Below, piece by piece: positions 22,966 to 30,974 of a DNA stretch of 64,000 nt. Positions within the stretch are counted from its first letter, which is position 1; each line of letters begins with the position of its first letter. The notes beneath the pieces are model-generated. The model saw nothing but the letters and a program-made list of their open reading frames with translations, made no database searches and was not told the origin of the DNA. The position numbers and the translations under genes are program-made. This stretch comes from a virus: positions 1 through 64,000 of the IMG/VR virus record IMGVR_UViG_3300030331_005816, one strand, 5' to 3'.

Positions 22966-23489
22966 TGATTAAATTAGTGATATTAGATGTTGATGGTGTA
23001 ATGACAGATGGTCGCAAATACTATGATCACACTGGCATGCCCGTTGCAAAGACTTATTGTGACAAAGATTTCACTGCTATTAAAAGACTTCGCGGAGCAG
23101 GAGTGAAAGTTTGTATTCTGTCAGGAGATGATTTTGTCAACAAAGCTATGGCTCATAATAGAAATATAGATTTTTATTCTGCTAGAGGTAAAGATAAGGC
23201 TTCTTTTATTCCTCACTTTATTGACAATTATGATGTTGATGCGGAAGATATGGCATACATCGGCGATGACTTATTTGATAAAAGTGTGATGGAAGCTGTT
23301 GGTCATGCATTTTGCCCGGCAGATGCCTGTGCAGATATCGTTGAGTTATGCGGACCCTCAAACACATTGCCACAAAATGGTGGCTGCAATGTAGTTGCTG
23401 GCATGGTTAATACCATGCTGAAGAGAGGCTTGATACCAGATGCCACAATGAAACAAATTGAAGAGTTAGATAAAAACGAGAGGTTTTAG
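22965..23489 (+). CDS. KdsC-like HAD phosphatase
   Basis: A 174-residue HAD-superfamily protein of the KdsC/NeuA-C type. The nucleophile motif is LDVDGVMTDG (Asp8 and Asp10), with motif II SGDD around 52 and motif IV MAYIGDDLFD at about 93, and the compact size lacks a cap domain, as in KDO-8-phosphate phosphatase. In this operon it sits directly before a sugar kinase and close to a nucleotidyltransferase, isomerase and transketolase, so it may remove a phosphate in sugar-nucleotide biosynthesis. It begins in a TAATG overlap and its TAG overlaps the next GTG start. Confidence 0.88.
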   Translation: MIKLVILDVDGVMTDGRKYYDHTGMPVAKTYCDKDFTAIKRLRGAGVKVCILSGDDFVNKAMAHNRNIDFYSARGKDKASFIPHFIDNYDVDAEDMAYIGDDLFDKSVMEAVGHAFCPADACADIVELCGPSNTLPQNGGCNVVAGMVNTMLKRGLIPDATMKQIEELDKNERF

Positions 23490-24370
23490 TGAGCTTTGAT
23501 TTAACAGTCTACGGTAATCTAATATTAGATAATACATTCTGTGTAGAACAATATGCTCATGAAGAATCAAATATTTGTACAGCACGGCACATGTCTCCGG
23601 GTGCTTCTGCAAATGTGGTGAGTGCAATTAGCAGGCTTGATTCTGCTTTGAGTGTTAATATCAGTTCAATAATTGGCGATGACACTGCCGGACGGTATAT
23701 AGAGAAATGGTTTTTAAATTTTAAAAAACTTAACTCAATTAACTTAAATTTAAATTTAGAAAAAAGCTATCAAAACACATCTGAGGCAGTGATTATTTCA
23801 GACCTGACTAATAAGTCCAGAAGCAGCATTGTAAATTGGGGTGCCTGTCAAACACTAAGAAACTTAAAAAACTTTAACTCTAAGTGGTCTCATATACTTT
23901 ATCTTGACAAGCTACCTAATTTAGATTTAAACAGTTTAAAAAAATTATCAGAAGAAAGTATAATATCTGTAGACTTGTGTTCCTCTAATCAAGATTTAGA
24001 AACAAGAGAGACGATGATTTCCATGTTGCCATATATTGATTATGTATTTGCTTCGTTTGAAGAGGGTTGTTGTTTAGCACAAGAAAATAATCCTTATGAT
24101 GCATCTCGCTTTATTGCTAAAAAAACAAGAGGCTGGTGTATTCTACACTCTCCAGATGGTAGTTACATATCAGAAGGCAGCCATCAAACAACAAAAAAAT
24201 ACAATGTCGCTGACAAAGTAACAGGGCCGGTCAATGTTTTAGGTGCTGGCGACAACCTTGCTACTGCTTTTATTGTTGACCAGATTAAAAGACAAAGCGA
24301 AGTAAGCGAGTCAATTAAGTTTGCACAAACACAAGCAACCGAATATATTAAAAATAACCAAAAGGAATAA
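23489..24370 (+). CDS. PfkB-family sugar kinase
   Basis: A 293-residue ribokinase/PfkB-type kinase. It starts at GTG 23489 in a TAGTG junction with a GAGAGG site upstream. The C-terminal motif GPVNVLGAGDNLATAF carries the catalytic GAGD (Asp255), and the N-terminal part has the SPGASANVVSAISRL substrate-binding pattern. It is closest in style to the N-terminal kinase domain of HldE/RfaE. With the phosphatase and nucleotidyltransferase next to it, a role in phosphorylating a sugar phosphate before activation is likely; the substrate is not known. Confidence 0.87.
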   Translation: MSFDLTVYGNLILDNTFCVEQYAHEESNICTARHMSPGASANVVSAISRLDSALSVNISSIIGDDTAGRYIEKWFLNFKKLNSINLNLNLEKSYQNTSEAVIISDLTNKSRSSIVNWGACQTLRNLKNFNSKWSHILYLDKLPNLDLNSLKKLSEESIISVDLCSSNQDLETRETMISMLPYIDYVFASFEEGCCLAQENNPYDASRFIAKKTRGWCILHSPDGSYISEGSHQTTKKYNVADKVTGPVNVLGAGDNLATAFIVDQIKRQSEVSESIKFAQTQATEYIKNNQKE

Positions 24371-24371
24371 A

Positions 24372-25532
24372 ATGTCAAAAAAATATAATTTACTCTTGCC
24401 AATTGCTGGAAGAGCCCAAAGATTTTTAGATGCTGGCTATACAATGCCTAAGCCACTTATTATGTCTAAAGATAAACACATCATTGATTGGTCTATGAGT
24501 TCAATTAATACAGAAGAATGCAATATGATTTTTGCTGTGAGATTGGAACATATCAACAACTTTTCAATTGATGATATCTTAAGAGAAAAGTTTGGGGATG
24601 ACATTACTATAGTTGTTATTGACAGGGTGACAGATGGCTCTGTTTCTACTTGCTTGTTAGCTAAAGAACATATTAATAATGACATGCCACTTATAATCTA
24701 CACTCCAGATGTATATTTTGAAGATCAATTTAATCCCGCAGACATCCCTGAAGAATTGGATGGTTATCTGGTAACATTCAAGGCTAACAGTCCTGCTCAT
24801 AGTTACATTGAATTAAATGAAAATAACATGGCTGTTCGTACCGCTGAAAAAGATGTTATCAGCACAAATGCCGCCGTTGGTGTTTACTGCTATAAGAGTG
24901 GCCGCATGTTTGTTGATTATGCTGAAGAGATGATTGAAAAGAATATTAGAACTAAAGGTGAATTTTATATCTGTCCAATGTATAACTTAATGATTAGAGA
25001 TGGTGCACAGGTTGGCATTCACGAAGCTAAAAAGATGCATGTCTTAGGAACTCCCGCAGAGCTTGAGTTTTTCGTGGATCATGTAACAACTAGATTTGGT
25101 AATAAGCCGGTTGCCCTTTGTTGCGATCATTCTGGTTTTAGAATGAAAGAGATAGCAAAAGAAAGACTTACTAAGAATGGAGTTGAGTACATTGACTTTG
25201 GGACATATGTTGATAAAGATTGCGATTACAACGAATATGTTACTCAGGCTGTCCGAGCAGTGCATGAAAAAACTTGCGATTTTGTTATGGGATTTTGTAG
25301 AACAGGACAAGGTGTAAATATCCTTGCTAATCATTTAGATGGTATTCGTTCTGCATTGGTCATCGACGAATATACTGCTGAATATGCAATTAGGCATAAC
25401 TGTGTCAACTTTTTTGCTGTTCCTGAAAAATATGTATCTGAAGATTGTTTAGATAAGATGATTAAGATATGGAAGGAAACCACTTTTGATGGGGGCCGTC
25501 ACATGACAAGAATGAAGAAGACAATGGGCTAA
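24372..25532 (+). CDS. Sugar nucleotidyltransferase-RpiB isomerase fusion
   Basis: A 386-residue fusion. It starts at ATG 24372 after AAAGGAATAAA; the earlier in-frame ATG at 24321 overlaps the kinase gene. Residues 1-235 form an NTP-transferase domain (LLLPIAGRAQRF, then MPKPLIM, and IYTPDVYFED for metal binding), as in GlmU/RfbA-type enzymes. Residues about 242-386 are a LacAB/RpiB isomerase domain: CCDHSGFRMKEIAKE, IDFGTYVDKDCDYNEYV, MGFCRTGQGVNILAN with the active Cys, and FDGGRHMTRM. RpiB enzymes interconvert aldose and ketose phosphates. The fusion joins isomerisation and nucleotide activation in one chain; I know of no characterised example. Confidence 0.88.
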   Translation: MSKKYNLLLPIAGRAQRFLDAGYTMPKPLIMSKDKHIIDWSMSSINTEECNMIFAVRLEHINNFSIDDILREKFGDDITIVVIDRVTDGSVSTCLLAKEHINNDMPLIIYTPDVYFEDQFNPADIPEELDGYLVTFKANSPAHSYIELNENNMAVRTAEKDVISTNAAVGVYCYKSGRMFVDYAEEMIEKNIRTKGEFYICPMYNLMIRDGAQVGIHEAKKMHVLGTPAELEFFVDHVTTRFGNKPVALCCDHSGFRMKEIAKERLTKNGVEYIDFGTYVDKDCDYNEYVTQAVRAVHEKTCDFVMGFCRTGQGVNILANHLDGIRSALVIDEYTAEYAIRHNCVNFFAVPEKYVSEDCLDKMIKIWKETTFDGGRHMTRMKKTMG

Positions 25533-25533
25533 A

Positions 25534-26181
25534 ATGAAAGATATACAATTACATAAGCGATTATTAAAACTGTTATATGAGCACAACGAGGAACATGTTG
25601 GTAGTTGTTTTTCTTGCATTGATATCATAGATTCTATTTTTGCAACCAAAAGCGAAGATGACATTTTCATTTTATCAAATGGTCATGCAGCATATGCTCT
25701 ATATTCTGTTCTAGAAAAATACTACCCTCACATCGATGCTGATGCCCTTGTAGAAAAGCATGGCGGTCACCCTAACCGAGATGAGGAAAACCACATCTAC
25801 TGTTCAACTGGTAGCCTTGGTATGGGGATTATGATGGGTGTTGGTAGAGCCTTGGCTAAACCTCATAGAACAGTGCATGTTATGATTAGCGATGGCGAGT
25901 CCACTGAAGGTTCAGTTTGGGAAGCTCTTAGATACATTGAGGAAAAGAATGTAGACAACATTGAAGTTTATGTTAATGCTAACGGATATGCTTGTTATGA
26001 CGAAATGGATGTTGATTATTTAGAAAGAAGATGTAAGGCATTTTTACCAAGAATACATTTTCATCGCACTGAACAAGAAACATTTCCTTTCTCATTTTTA
26101 TGGGGCCTTGATGCACACTATATTAAGATTAATGATGAGCAATATCAAGAAGCCTTGGAGGTCTTAGAAAATGAGTGTTAG
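25534..26181 (+). CDS. Transketolase N-terminal subunit-like protein
   Basis: A 215-residue protein homologous to the TPP-binding (PP) half of transketolase. Motifs: HVGSCFSCIDIIDSIF, ILSNGHAAYALYSVL, CSTGSLGMGIMMGVG, and the TPP/metal site SDGESTEGSVWEAL (residues 119-132) followed after about 26 residues by N150. The first residue of the canonical GDG is Ser here. A typical split N-subunit is near 270 residues, so this is compact. It sits between the isomerase fusion and the C-terminal subunit gene, which overlaps its end by 11 bases. Its partner and role are a two-carbon transfer between sugar phosphates. Confidence 0.87.
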   Translation: MKDIQLHKRLLKLLYEHNEEHVGSCFSCIDIIDSIFATKSEDDIFILSNGHAAYALYSVLEKYYPHIDADALVEKHGGHPNRDEENHIYCSTGSLGMGIMMGVGRALAKPHRTVHVMISDGESTEGSVWEALRYIEEKNVDNIEVYVNANGYACYDEMDVDYLERRCKAFLPRIHFHRTEQETFPFSFLWGLDAHYIKINDEQYQEALEVLENEC

Positions 26182-26650
26182 AAAAGTATTCGTTGAATTA
26201 CTTCACAAAGAAATGAGAAAAAACGAGGATATTGTTTTTGTAATTGGTGATCTAGGCTATGGTCATTTTGATGCAATTCGAGAAGAATTTCCTGATCGTG
26301 TATTTAATCCCGGTGCTGCTGAACAACTAATGCTTGGTATGGCTTGTGGCTTAGCCATGGATGGTAAGATACCAGTATGCTATTCTATGACTCCCTTTGT
26401 GTTATACAGACCGTTTGAAATTATTAGAACTTATATCGATTACGAAAAGATTCCTGTTATCTTAGCTGGGGCTGGTAGAGATAAAGATTATGCTTCTGCT
26501 GGCTGGTCACACTGGGCAACAGACGATAAGAAGCACCTTAGTGGATTTTATAATATTGCGAAGCTATGGCCTGATGAAGACACTCTTAGGCTAGAATTTG
26601 ACAAAATTATAAATACTAAGACACCATACTATGTAAACCTGTCGAGATAA
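26171..26650 (+). CDS. Transketolase Pyr-domain subunit
   Basis: A 159-residue protein matching the pyrimidine-binding half of transketolase or DXS-type enzymes: VFVIGDLGYG, FNPGAAEQLMLGMACGLAMDGKIPV, with Glu51 as the conserved residue that activates TPP, and YSMTPFVLYRPFEIIRTYI. The split C-subunit is usually about 300 residues and includes a third (transketolase-C) domain; here only the Pyr domain is present. The gene overlaps the N-subunit gene by 11 bases, so the pair should form one heterodimer. Together they would shuffle two-carbon units, as for making a ketose phosphate precursor. Confidence 0.87.
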   Translation: MSVRKVFVELLHKEMRKNEDIVFVIGDLGYGHFDAIREEFPDRVFNPGAAEQLMLGMACGLAMDGKIPVCYSMTPFVLYRPFEIIRTYIDYEKIPVILAGAGRDKDYASAGWSHWATDDKKHLSGFYNIAKLWPDEDTLRLEFDKIINTKTPYYVNLSR

Positions 26651-26652
26651 TT

Positions 26653-27420
26653 ATGAGAGAGAATTTTACTGTTTTAGTTCAAGGACCGTTAGAGCAAAAT
26701 ACAATTAAAGCAATTGAATGCTATTCTATGGACTATAAAGTTGTTGTGTCAACATGGCAAGAAGAAACAGAACTACATGATCATGTTCAACATCTTTGCA
26801 AGTTAAACAATAATATTAAATTTGTAAATGAAAAAGCCCCTACAGTTATAGGTCCACCGGGCTTAGCTTGTGTGTTAAGAAATACAACTTTTCATTATGC
26901 AATTACTGGTTTGCAAAACGGTTTAAAATTTGTAGATACAGAATATGTTATTAGAGTTAGAACTGACGAGTTTTTTGATTCTCTTGACTATCTTGCAAAC
27001 CTTTCTTTACAAAACAGTGAAAAATTAGTGTTTGGTAACATATTTGCTCGTAAATGGTCTGATGTTAAATATCATATAGGGGATCACATTTATGCTAGTA
27101 AAACTCATATTCTCAAAAGTGCGATTGACAAACTTTACAAAATACAAATTAAAGAAACACCTTTTGAAAACTGGGCTGAACAAGGCCCATATGCCGCTGA
27201 AACAGTCTTAGCCCATGCATTCTTAGCAGCAAAAAATTCTAATCAAGCTTTTTGGCATGATCTCAATACTTTTAAAAACAACTTTTTAGTTTTTGATATT
27301 AATAACTTTAGTGATTATAGAGTTCGTCATGGCCATGCTAATATAACATGGATTAAAAATGATAGCCCATTTAACAATCAAAGATTCTTTGTAAAAGAAA
27401 TGTCGGATATGGTTACATAA
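26653..27420 (+). CDS. WavE-like glycosyltransferase
   Basis: A 255-residue protein starting FTVLVQGPLEQNTIKAIE and VVVSTWQEETELHDHV, as in WavE lipopolysaccharide-synthesis proteins, with IRVRTDEFFDSLDYL as the R-x-D/E acidic motif near residue 98-112. Family members act in the cytoplasm on outer-core sugars of LPS; the enzyme activity has not been fully defined. It is placed directly after the transketolase pair and precedes the sulfotransferase gene by one base. Confidence 0.78.
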   Translation: MRENFTVLVQGPLEQNTIKAIECYSMDYKVVVSTWQEETELHDHVQHLCKLNNNIKFVNEKAPTVIGPPGLACVLRNTTFHYAITGLQNGLKFVDTEYVIRVRTDEFFDSLDYLANLSLQNSEKLVFGNIFARKWSDVKYHIGDHIYASKTHILKSAIDKLYKIQIKETPFENWAEQGPYAAETVLAHAFLAAKNSNQAFWHDLNTFKNNFLVFDINNFSDYRVRHGHANITWIKNDSPFNNQRFFVKEMSDMVT

Positions 27421-27421
27421 C

Positions 27422-28039
27422 ATGTATGTTAATGAAGATTTAAAAATAGCATTTATACATATTGCCAAAACTGCTGGTTCTGCCATACACATTGCATTGA
27501 AAGATGCATCTAATTGGCAAATGGGAGATATCAGACGAGCGGATCCTCCACCGCCCATACATCATATGACAGTAAATGAATTTATATCAATAAAAGAAGA
27601 ATACAAATCGTATTATAAATTTGCGGCTGTCCGAGAACCACTGGACAGACTTAGATCGGGCTATGTAGATTTTTTAAGAAGCGGTGATCGAATTGATTAT
27701 AAGATTTCATCTCCTCCAGTTTCTGAATATGAAAATTTCGAGAATTTTTGTGTTAACTTTCCAAACTCTGAGTGGGCCCGTGACCCTCACTTTAGACCTC
27801 AACACGAAATGATATGCGACAGTAAAGATAATATTTTAGTAGATGTGTGTCGATATGAAAGTCTAAATAATGATTTATTAAGAGTTGGTGAAATGTTGGG
27901 GTTTTCAACAAATCCATTTACAAATTTAGGTATGCATCGCCAAGGCCAAAAAGCATGGCTAGATTTATCTCTATCTGCTGAAACTGAAACAACTATACGA
28001 AACTTTTTTAAAAAAGATTATGAGATTTTAGGTTATTAA
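27422..28039 (+). CDS. Sulfotransferase family protein
   Basis: A 205-residue sulfotransferase (Sulfotransfer_2-like). The 5'-phosphosulfate loop is IHIAKTAGSAIHIAL near residues 10-25 and the 3'-phosphate site is FAAVREPLDRLRSGY near residues 60-75, followed by FRPQHEMI. These enzymes transfer sulfate from PAPS to a hydroxyl group of a glycan. In this cassette it would decorate the completed glycan. The ATG is one base after the upstream TAA, and the next gene follows after one base. Confidence 0.86.
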   Translation: MYVNEDLKIAFIHIAKTAGSAIHIALKDASNWQMGDIRRADPPPPIHHMTVNEFISIKEEYKSYYKFAAVREPLDRLRSGYVDFLRSGDRIDYKISSPPVSEYENFENFCVNFPNSEWARDPHFRPQHEMICDSKDNILVDVCRYESLNNDLLRVGEMLGFSTNPFTNLGMHRQGQKAWLDLSLSAETETTIRNFFKKDYEILGY

Positions 28040-28040
28040 T

Positions 28041-28736
28041 ATGAAAGATAAAATTGGTTTATTGTTTAGTCATTTACATGTTAGAGAAAATGAACTTTAC
28101 AAATTTAATATGTTAAAGTACTCCATTGAGCACTTTAAAAGTTTTGATTCTGACTTTTATATTGTTGTCAGCGGCCACGGTATAAATCCTCCTGATTTTA
28201 TTACAGAACAAATTGACGACATGTATTGGGAATCCCAAATTGACACAAACGAGATAGGTGTTGGCCATCCAAAATTTTGCATTAAAGGATATGAACTATT
28301 ATTGAACCAAGGCATTAGTAATTGTATAAAGCTAAGAGGGTCAGACCTGATCACAAAAGAGGATAAACTCTTATTAGCCCTAAAAACATCGAAAGTTACA
28401 CTTACTGAACAAACATCTTTTGACCGTGGAATGATTGGTGATTTATTAATGATTGGAACAACAACCATGGTTCACGACTTATGGACAAAAAATAGCTGGA
28501 ACTATAAAAAAAGTGGACTGTACAACCTATTTGATAATGCAAGAAGTCTGTGTGAGAATCATTTTGACTTACATGAACAACTAAAAAATAAATATAACTT
28601 TTTATCACCTCATGAAATTGGTTGGATGACACTTGAAAATAACTGGAATGATCAAGAGTTAAACATTATAGAACCGTTTTCTCAGAAACACTTGTGGGGT
28701 CATATGCAAGGATACGGCTACTATGGAGGCTTTTAG
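28041..28736 (+). CDS. Putative glycosyltransferase-like protein
   Basis: A 231-residue protein with KIGLLFSHLHVRENELYK at the start and ISNCIKLRGSDLITKEDKL in the middle; the R-G-S-D element resembles the R-x-D acidic motif seen in WavE-like and related cassette enzymes. The start and context between a sulfotransferase and a small phosphodiesterase support a glycan role, but there is no decisive motif. Its TAG overlaps the GTG start of the next gene. Confidence 0.55.
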   Translation: MKDKIGLLFSHLHVRENELYKFNMLKYSIEHFKSFDSDFYIVVSGHGINPPDFITEQIDDMYWESQIDTNEIGVGHPKFCIKGYELLLNQGISNCIKLRGSDLITKEDKLLLALKTSKVTLTEQTSFDRGMIGDLLMIGTTTMVHDLWTKNSWNYKKSGLYNLFDNARSLCENHFDLHEQLKNKYNFLSPHEIGWMTLENNWNDQELNIIEPFSQKHLWGHMQGYGYYGGF

Positions 28737-29197
28737 TGATATTGATAGCTCACAGAGGTAATACAAGCGGCCCAAACCCTTCAAAAGAGAATCATCCTGA
28801 TTACATAAAAGATGCAATAAACAACGGCTACCATGCGGAAGTTGATGTTTGGTATCTTGATAATACATGGGTGCTTGGGCACGATAATCCTGAATATGAA
28901 ATTGATGATAGATATTTCAATAATTTTAGAATGATGTCATTTTGCTGGTACCATGCTAAAAACTTACAAGCACTTGAAGAGTTTTCTAGTAAACAGAAAT
29001 ATACCGATTGGAAATATTTTTGGCATGATAAAGATGATTATACTCTCACCAGTAATAAAAAAATATGGACATTTCCTAAGAAAAATGTTACATTAAACTG
29101 TATAATTGTTTGTAATAGTAAGCAAGAAACACTAAAAATGGCTAAGAAAAATATATTTGGTGTTTGTAGTGATTATGTTGGCGAGGTGAAGAAATGA
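28736..29197 (+). CDS. Small GDPD/PLC-like phosphodiesterase
   Basis: A 153-residue protein that starts at GTG 28736 in a TAGTG junction with GGAGG eight bases upstream; a longer frame from 28694 has no such signal. The N-terminus LIAHRGN, then ENHPDYIKDAINNGYHAEVDVWYLD (metal-binding E-x-D) and VLGHDNP (second His) match the start of the glycerophosphodiester phosphodiesterase barrel, whose full length is about 250 residues. It looks like the half-length variety seen in polysaccharide clusters. The substrate may be a glycerol- or sugar-phosphate diester. The next gene overlaps in an ATGA junction. Confidence 0.78.
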   Translation: MILIAHRGNTSGPNPSKENHPDYIKDAINNGYHAEVDVWYLDNTWVLGHDNPEYEIDDRYFNNFRMMSFCWYHAKNLQALEEFSSKQKYTDWKYFWHDKDDYTLTSNKKIWTFPKKNVTLNCIIVCNSKQETLKMAKKNIFGVCSDYVGEVKK

Positions 29198-30156
29198 AGT
29201 TAGTAGTTGTTACGGGTTGTTTAGGTCTTATTGGGCACCATGTAACCAGACAGTGCTTATCTTTGGGCTATAAAGTTTATGGAATTGATAAGTTAACATA
29301 TGCTGCAAATTACGAGTATATAGCTGAGTTACAACAGCATAAAGGCTTTACTTTTAAAAGAGGCGATATCGCGACACTTGATTACTTGCCAGACTGTGAT
29401 TACATAATCAATACAGCCGCTGAGTCACATGTTGGTAACAGTATTGTTAACAGTTCAGAATTTATCCATTCCAACATCACCGGTGTCCAAAATCTTCTTG
29501 AATTGATTAGATTAAAACAAGGAAATGTTTGTAAAAAGCCTGTTCTCTTTCACTTCAGCACAGACGAGGTATACGGCGATATTATATCCGGCGAGCACAC
29601 CGAGGATGACTTTCTTAAACCAAGCAATCCCTATTCTTCATCAAAGGCCGCAGCCGATATGTTGATATACGGTTATGCTAGAACTTATGGAATCGATTAT
29701 ATAATATTTCGCCCTACAAATAACTACGGAATTGGACAATATCCAGAAAAGCTTATTCCTTTATCAGTCAAACTGTTAATGAGGGATAAAAGAATTAGAC
29801 TACATGATGCGGGTGAACCAATTCGTAACTGGCTTCATTCTGCAGATACTGCAAGGGCTGTAACAACAATTATTGAGTCTGGTAAAGTAAATGAAATTTA
29901 TAATGTTGCAGGTGGTTTTGAGCAAAAGAATTATGATACAGTCTGTAAAGTTATAAAATCATACTTTAATAGACCATTAGAATCAGATTTAGACATTTCT
30001 GAATATATTGATTTAGAGCATGTCCGCCCCGGACAAGATGTGCGGTATGCTTTAAATGATGATAAACTTCGTGATCTTGGGTGGAAACCTGAGAGAACAT
30101 TTGACGAAGAAATAAATAGCATTGTTAGCTATTATAAAAATAATTTTAAGTGGTAA
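29194..30156 (+). CDS. SDR sugar-nucleotide 4,6-dehydratase/epimerase
   Basis: A 320-residue extended SDR enzyme closest to dTDP-glucose 4,6-dehydratase (RfbB). The NAD site is VTGCLGLIGHHV (G-x2-G-x2-G), the active site has STDEVYGD (Asp-Glu pair of dehydratases) and YSSSKAAAD (YxxxK), and RNWLHSADTARAV and RPGQDVRYALND match the family end. A dehydratase would give a 4-keto-6-deoxy sugar nucleotide, the usual substrate for the DegT aminotransferase upstream. It is the last gene of the glycan cassette. Confidence 0.92.
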   Translation: MKLVVVTGCLGLIGHHVTRQCLSLGYKVYGIDKLTYAANYEYIAELQQHKGFTFKRGDIATLDYLPDCDYIINTAAESHVGNSIVNSSEFIHSNITGVQNLLELIRLKQGNVCKKPVLFHFSTDEVYGDIISGEHTEDDFLKPSNPYSSSKAAADMLIYGYARTYGIDYIIFRPTNNYGIGQYPEKLIPLSVKLLMRDKRIRLHDAGEPIRNWLHSADTARAVTTIIESGKVNEIYNVAGGFEQKNYDTVCKVIKSYFNRPLESDLDISEYIDLEHVRPGQDVRYALNDDKLRDLGWKPERTFDEEINSIVSYYKNNFKW

Positions 30157-30176
30157 AATATACCAAAGGAGAAAAA

Positions 30177-30386
30177 ATGCAACTTTCAAATCAAGCACTC
30201 GGTGCAATCATGTTGGCTCTTCAAGAATCGCTACTTGAACAAACCGACATTGTTCCTGTACTTAAAGGTTTTACACTTCAAGAATCCGGCGAAGGGTTAA
30301 TTATCACAAACCCTCCAACAGTCAGATTCACCGATAATACTGAAGTTACCAACCAAGATTTAGAAAATATGGTAGCAGATAAGTAA
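30177..30386 (+). CDS. Conserved small phage protein
   Basis: A 69-residue protein that starts at ATG 30177 with AAAGGAG before it; an earlier in-frame ATG (30150) overlaps the dehydratase gene. The sequence LSNQALGAIMLALQESLLEQTDIVPVLKG is well conserved in my memory among hypothetical proteins of cyanophage-type myoviruses, next to late genes. No function is known. The TAA overlaps the next ATG. Confidence 0.7.
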   Translation: MQLSNQALGAIMLALQESLLEQTDIVPVLKGFTLQESGEGLIITNPPTVRFTDNTEVTNQDLENMVADK

Positions 30387-30655
30387 TGCCAATATACAAG
30401 TATGAATGTGCTGCTTGTAATCAAATCAGCAAGTTCATGCATGCTTCAACAGAAATGATGTCACATTGTAAAAAATGTGGCACTGAAAATTCGTTAGTTA
30501 AGCAACTAGCAAAACCTTTTGTAAATAAAGGTAATAAAACTTCCAACAAAGATTCTGAAGTTGGTGAAATAACCAAAAAATTTATTGAAGAAAACAGGAA
30601 AGTTTTAGAAGAACAGAAAAAAGAGTATTCAAACAAACAATATGACAAATCTTGA
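30386..30655 (+). CDS. FmdB-type zinc-ribbon protein
   Basis: An 89-residue protein starting MPIYKYECAACNQISKF with CxxC and a second CKKC pair about 23 residues later, the FmdB/CxxC-CxxC putative regulatory domain. The C-terminal half is a charged helix (ITKKFIEENRKVLEEQKKE). Phage versions are common; they may bind nucleic acid. Its end overlaps the next gene by 14 bases. Confidence 0.8.
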   Translation: MPIYKYECAACNQISKFMHASTEMMSHCKKCGTENSLVKQLAKPFVNKGNKTSNKDSEVGEITKKFIEENRKVLEEQKKEYSNKQYDKS

Positions 30656-30974
30656 ATTAACACTCGCAATAATATTAGCACTTTCTTTAATCGGTAATGT
30701 GGCACTGGCTGTTTATGCTCGTGCTGCGATTGTTAGATTATTAAGTGTTGCCGAAGAACTATATGATTTAAAAGATATGTCAGATTCTCTTCTTAATCAT
30801 CTGCAATCTGTATATGAGTTAGAGATGTTTTATGGTGATGAGACATTAGGTTCACTAATGAATCATGCAAGGTCTTATACTGAACAGTTTGAGACTTTTG
30901 AATACATCTACAACCTTATAGAAGATGAGAATGACAACAGAGACACCGAAGAGGAAGAGACGGAAACGTCGTAA
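30642..30974 (+). CDS. Small membrane-anchored protein
   Basis: A 110-residue protein with one N-terminal hydrophobic helix (residues 6-30, LTLAIILALSLIGNVALAV) followed by a helical cytoplasmic-type domain (LLSVAEELYDLKDMSDSLLNH) and an acidic tail (residues 95-110). It resembles conserved membrane proteins that precede the late sigma factor in cyanophage-type genomes, by recollection. Its last 50 bases overlap the sigma-factor gene. Confidence 0.65.
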   Translation: MTNLELTLAIILALSLIGNVALAVYARAAIVRLLSVAEELYDLKDMSDSLLNHLQSVYELEMFYGDETLGSLMNHARSYTEQFETFEYIYNLIEDENDNRDTEEEETETS

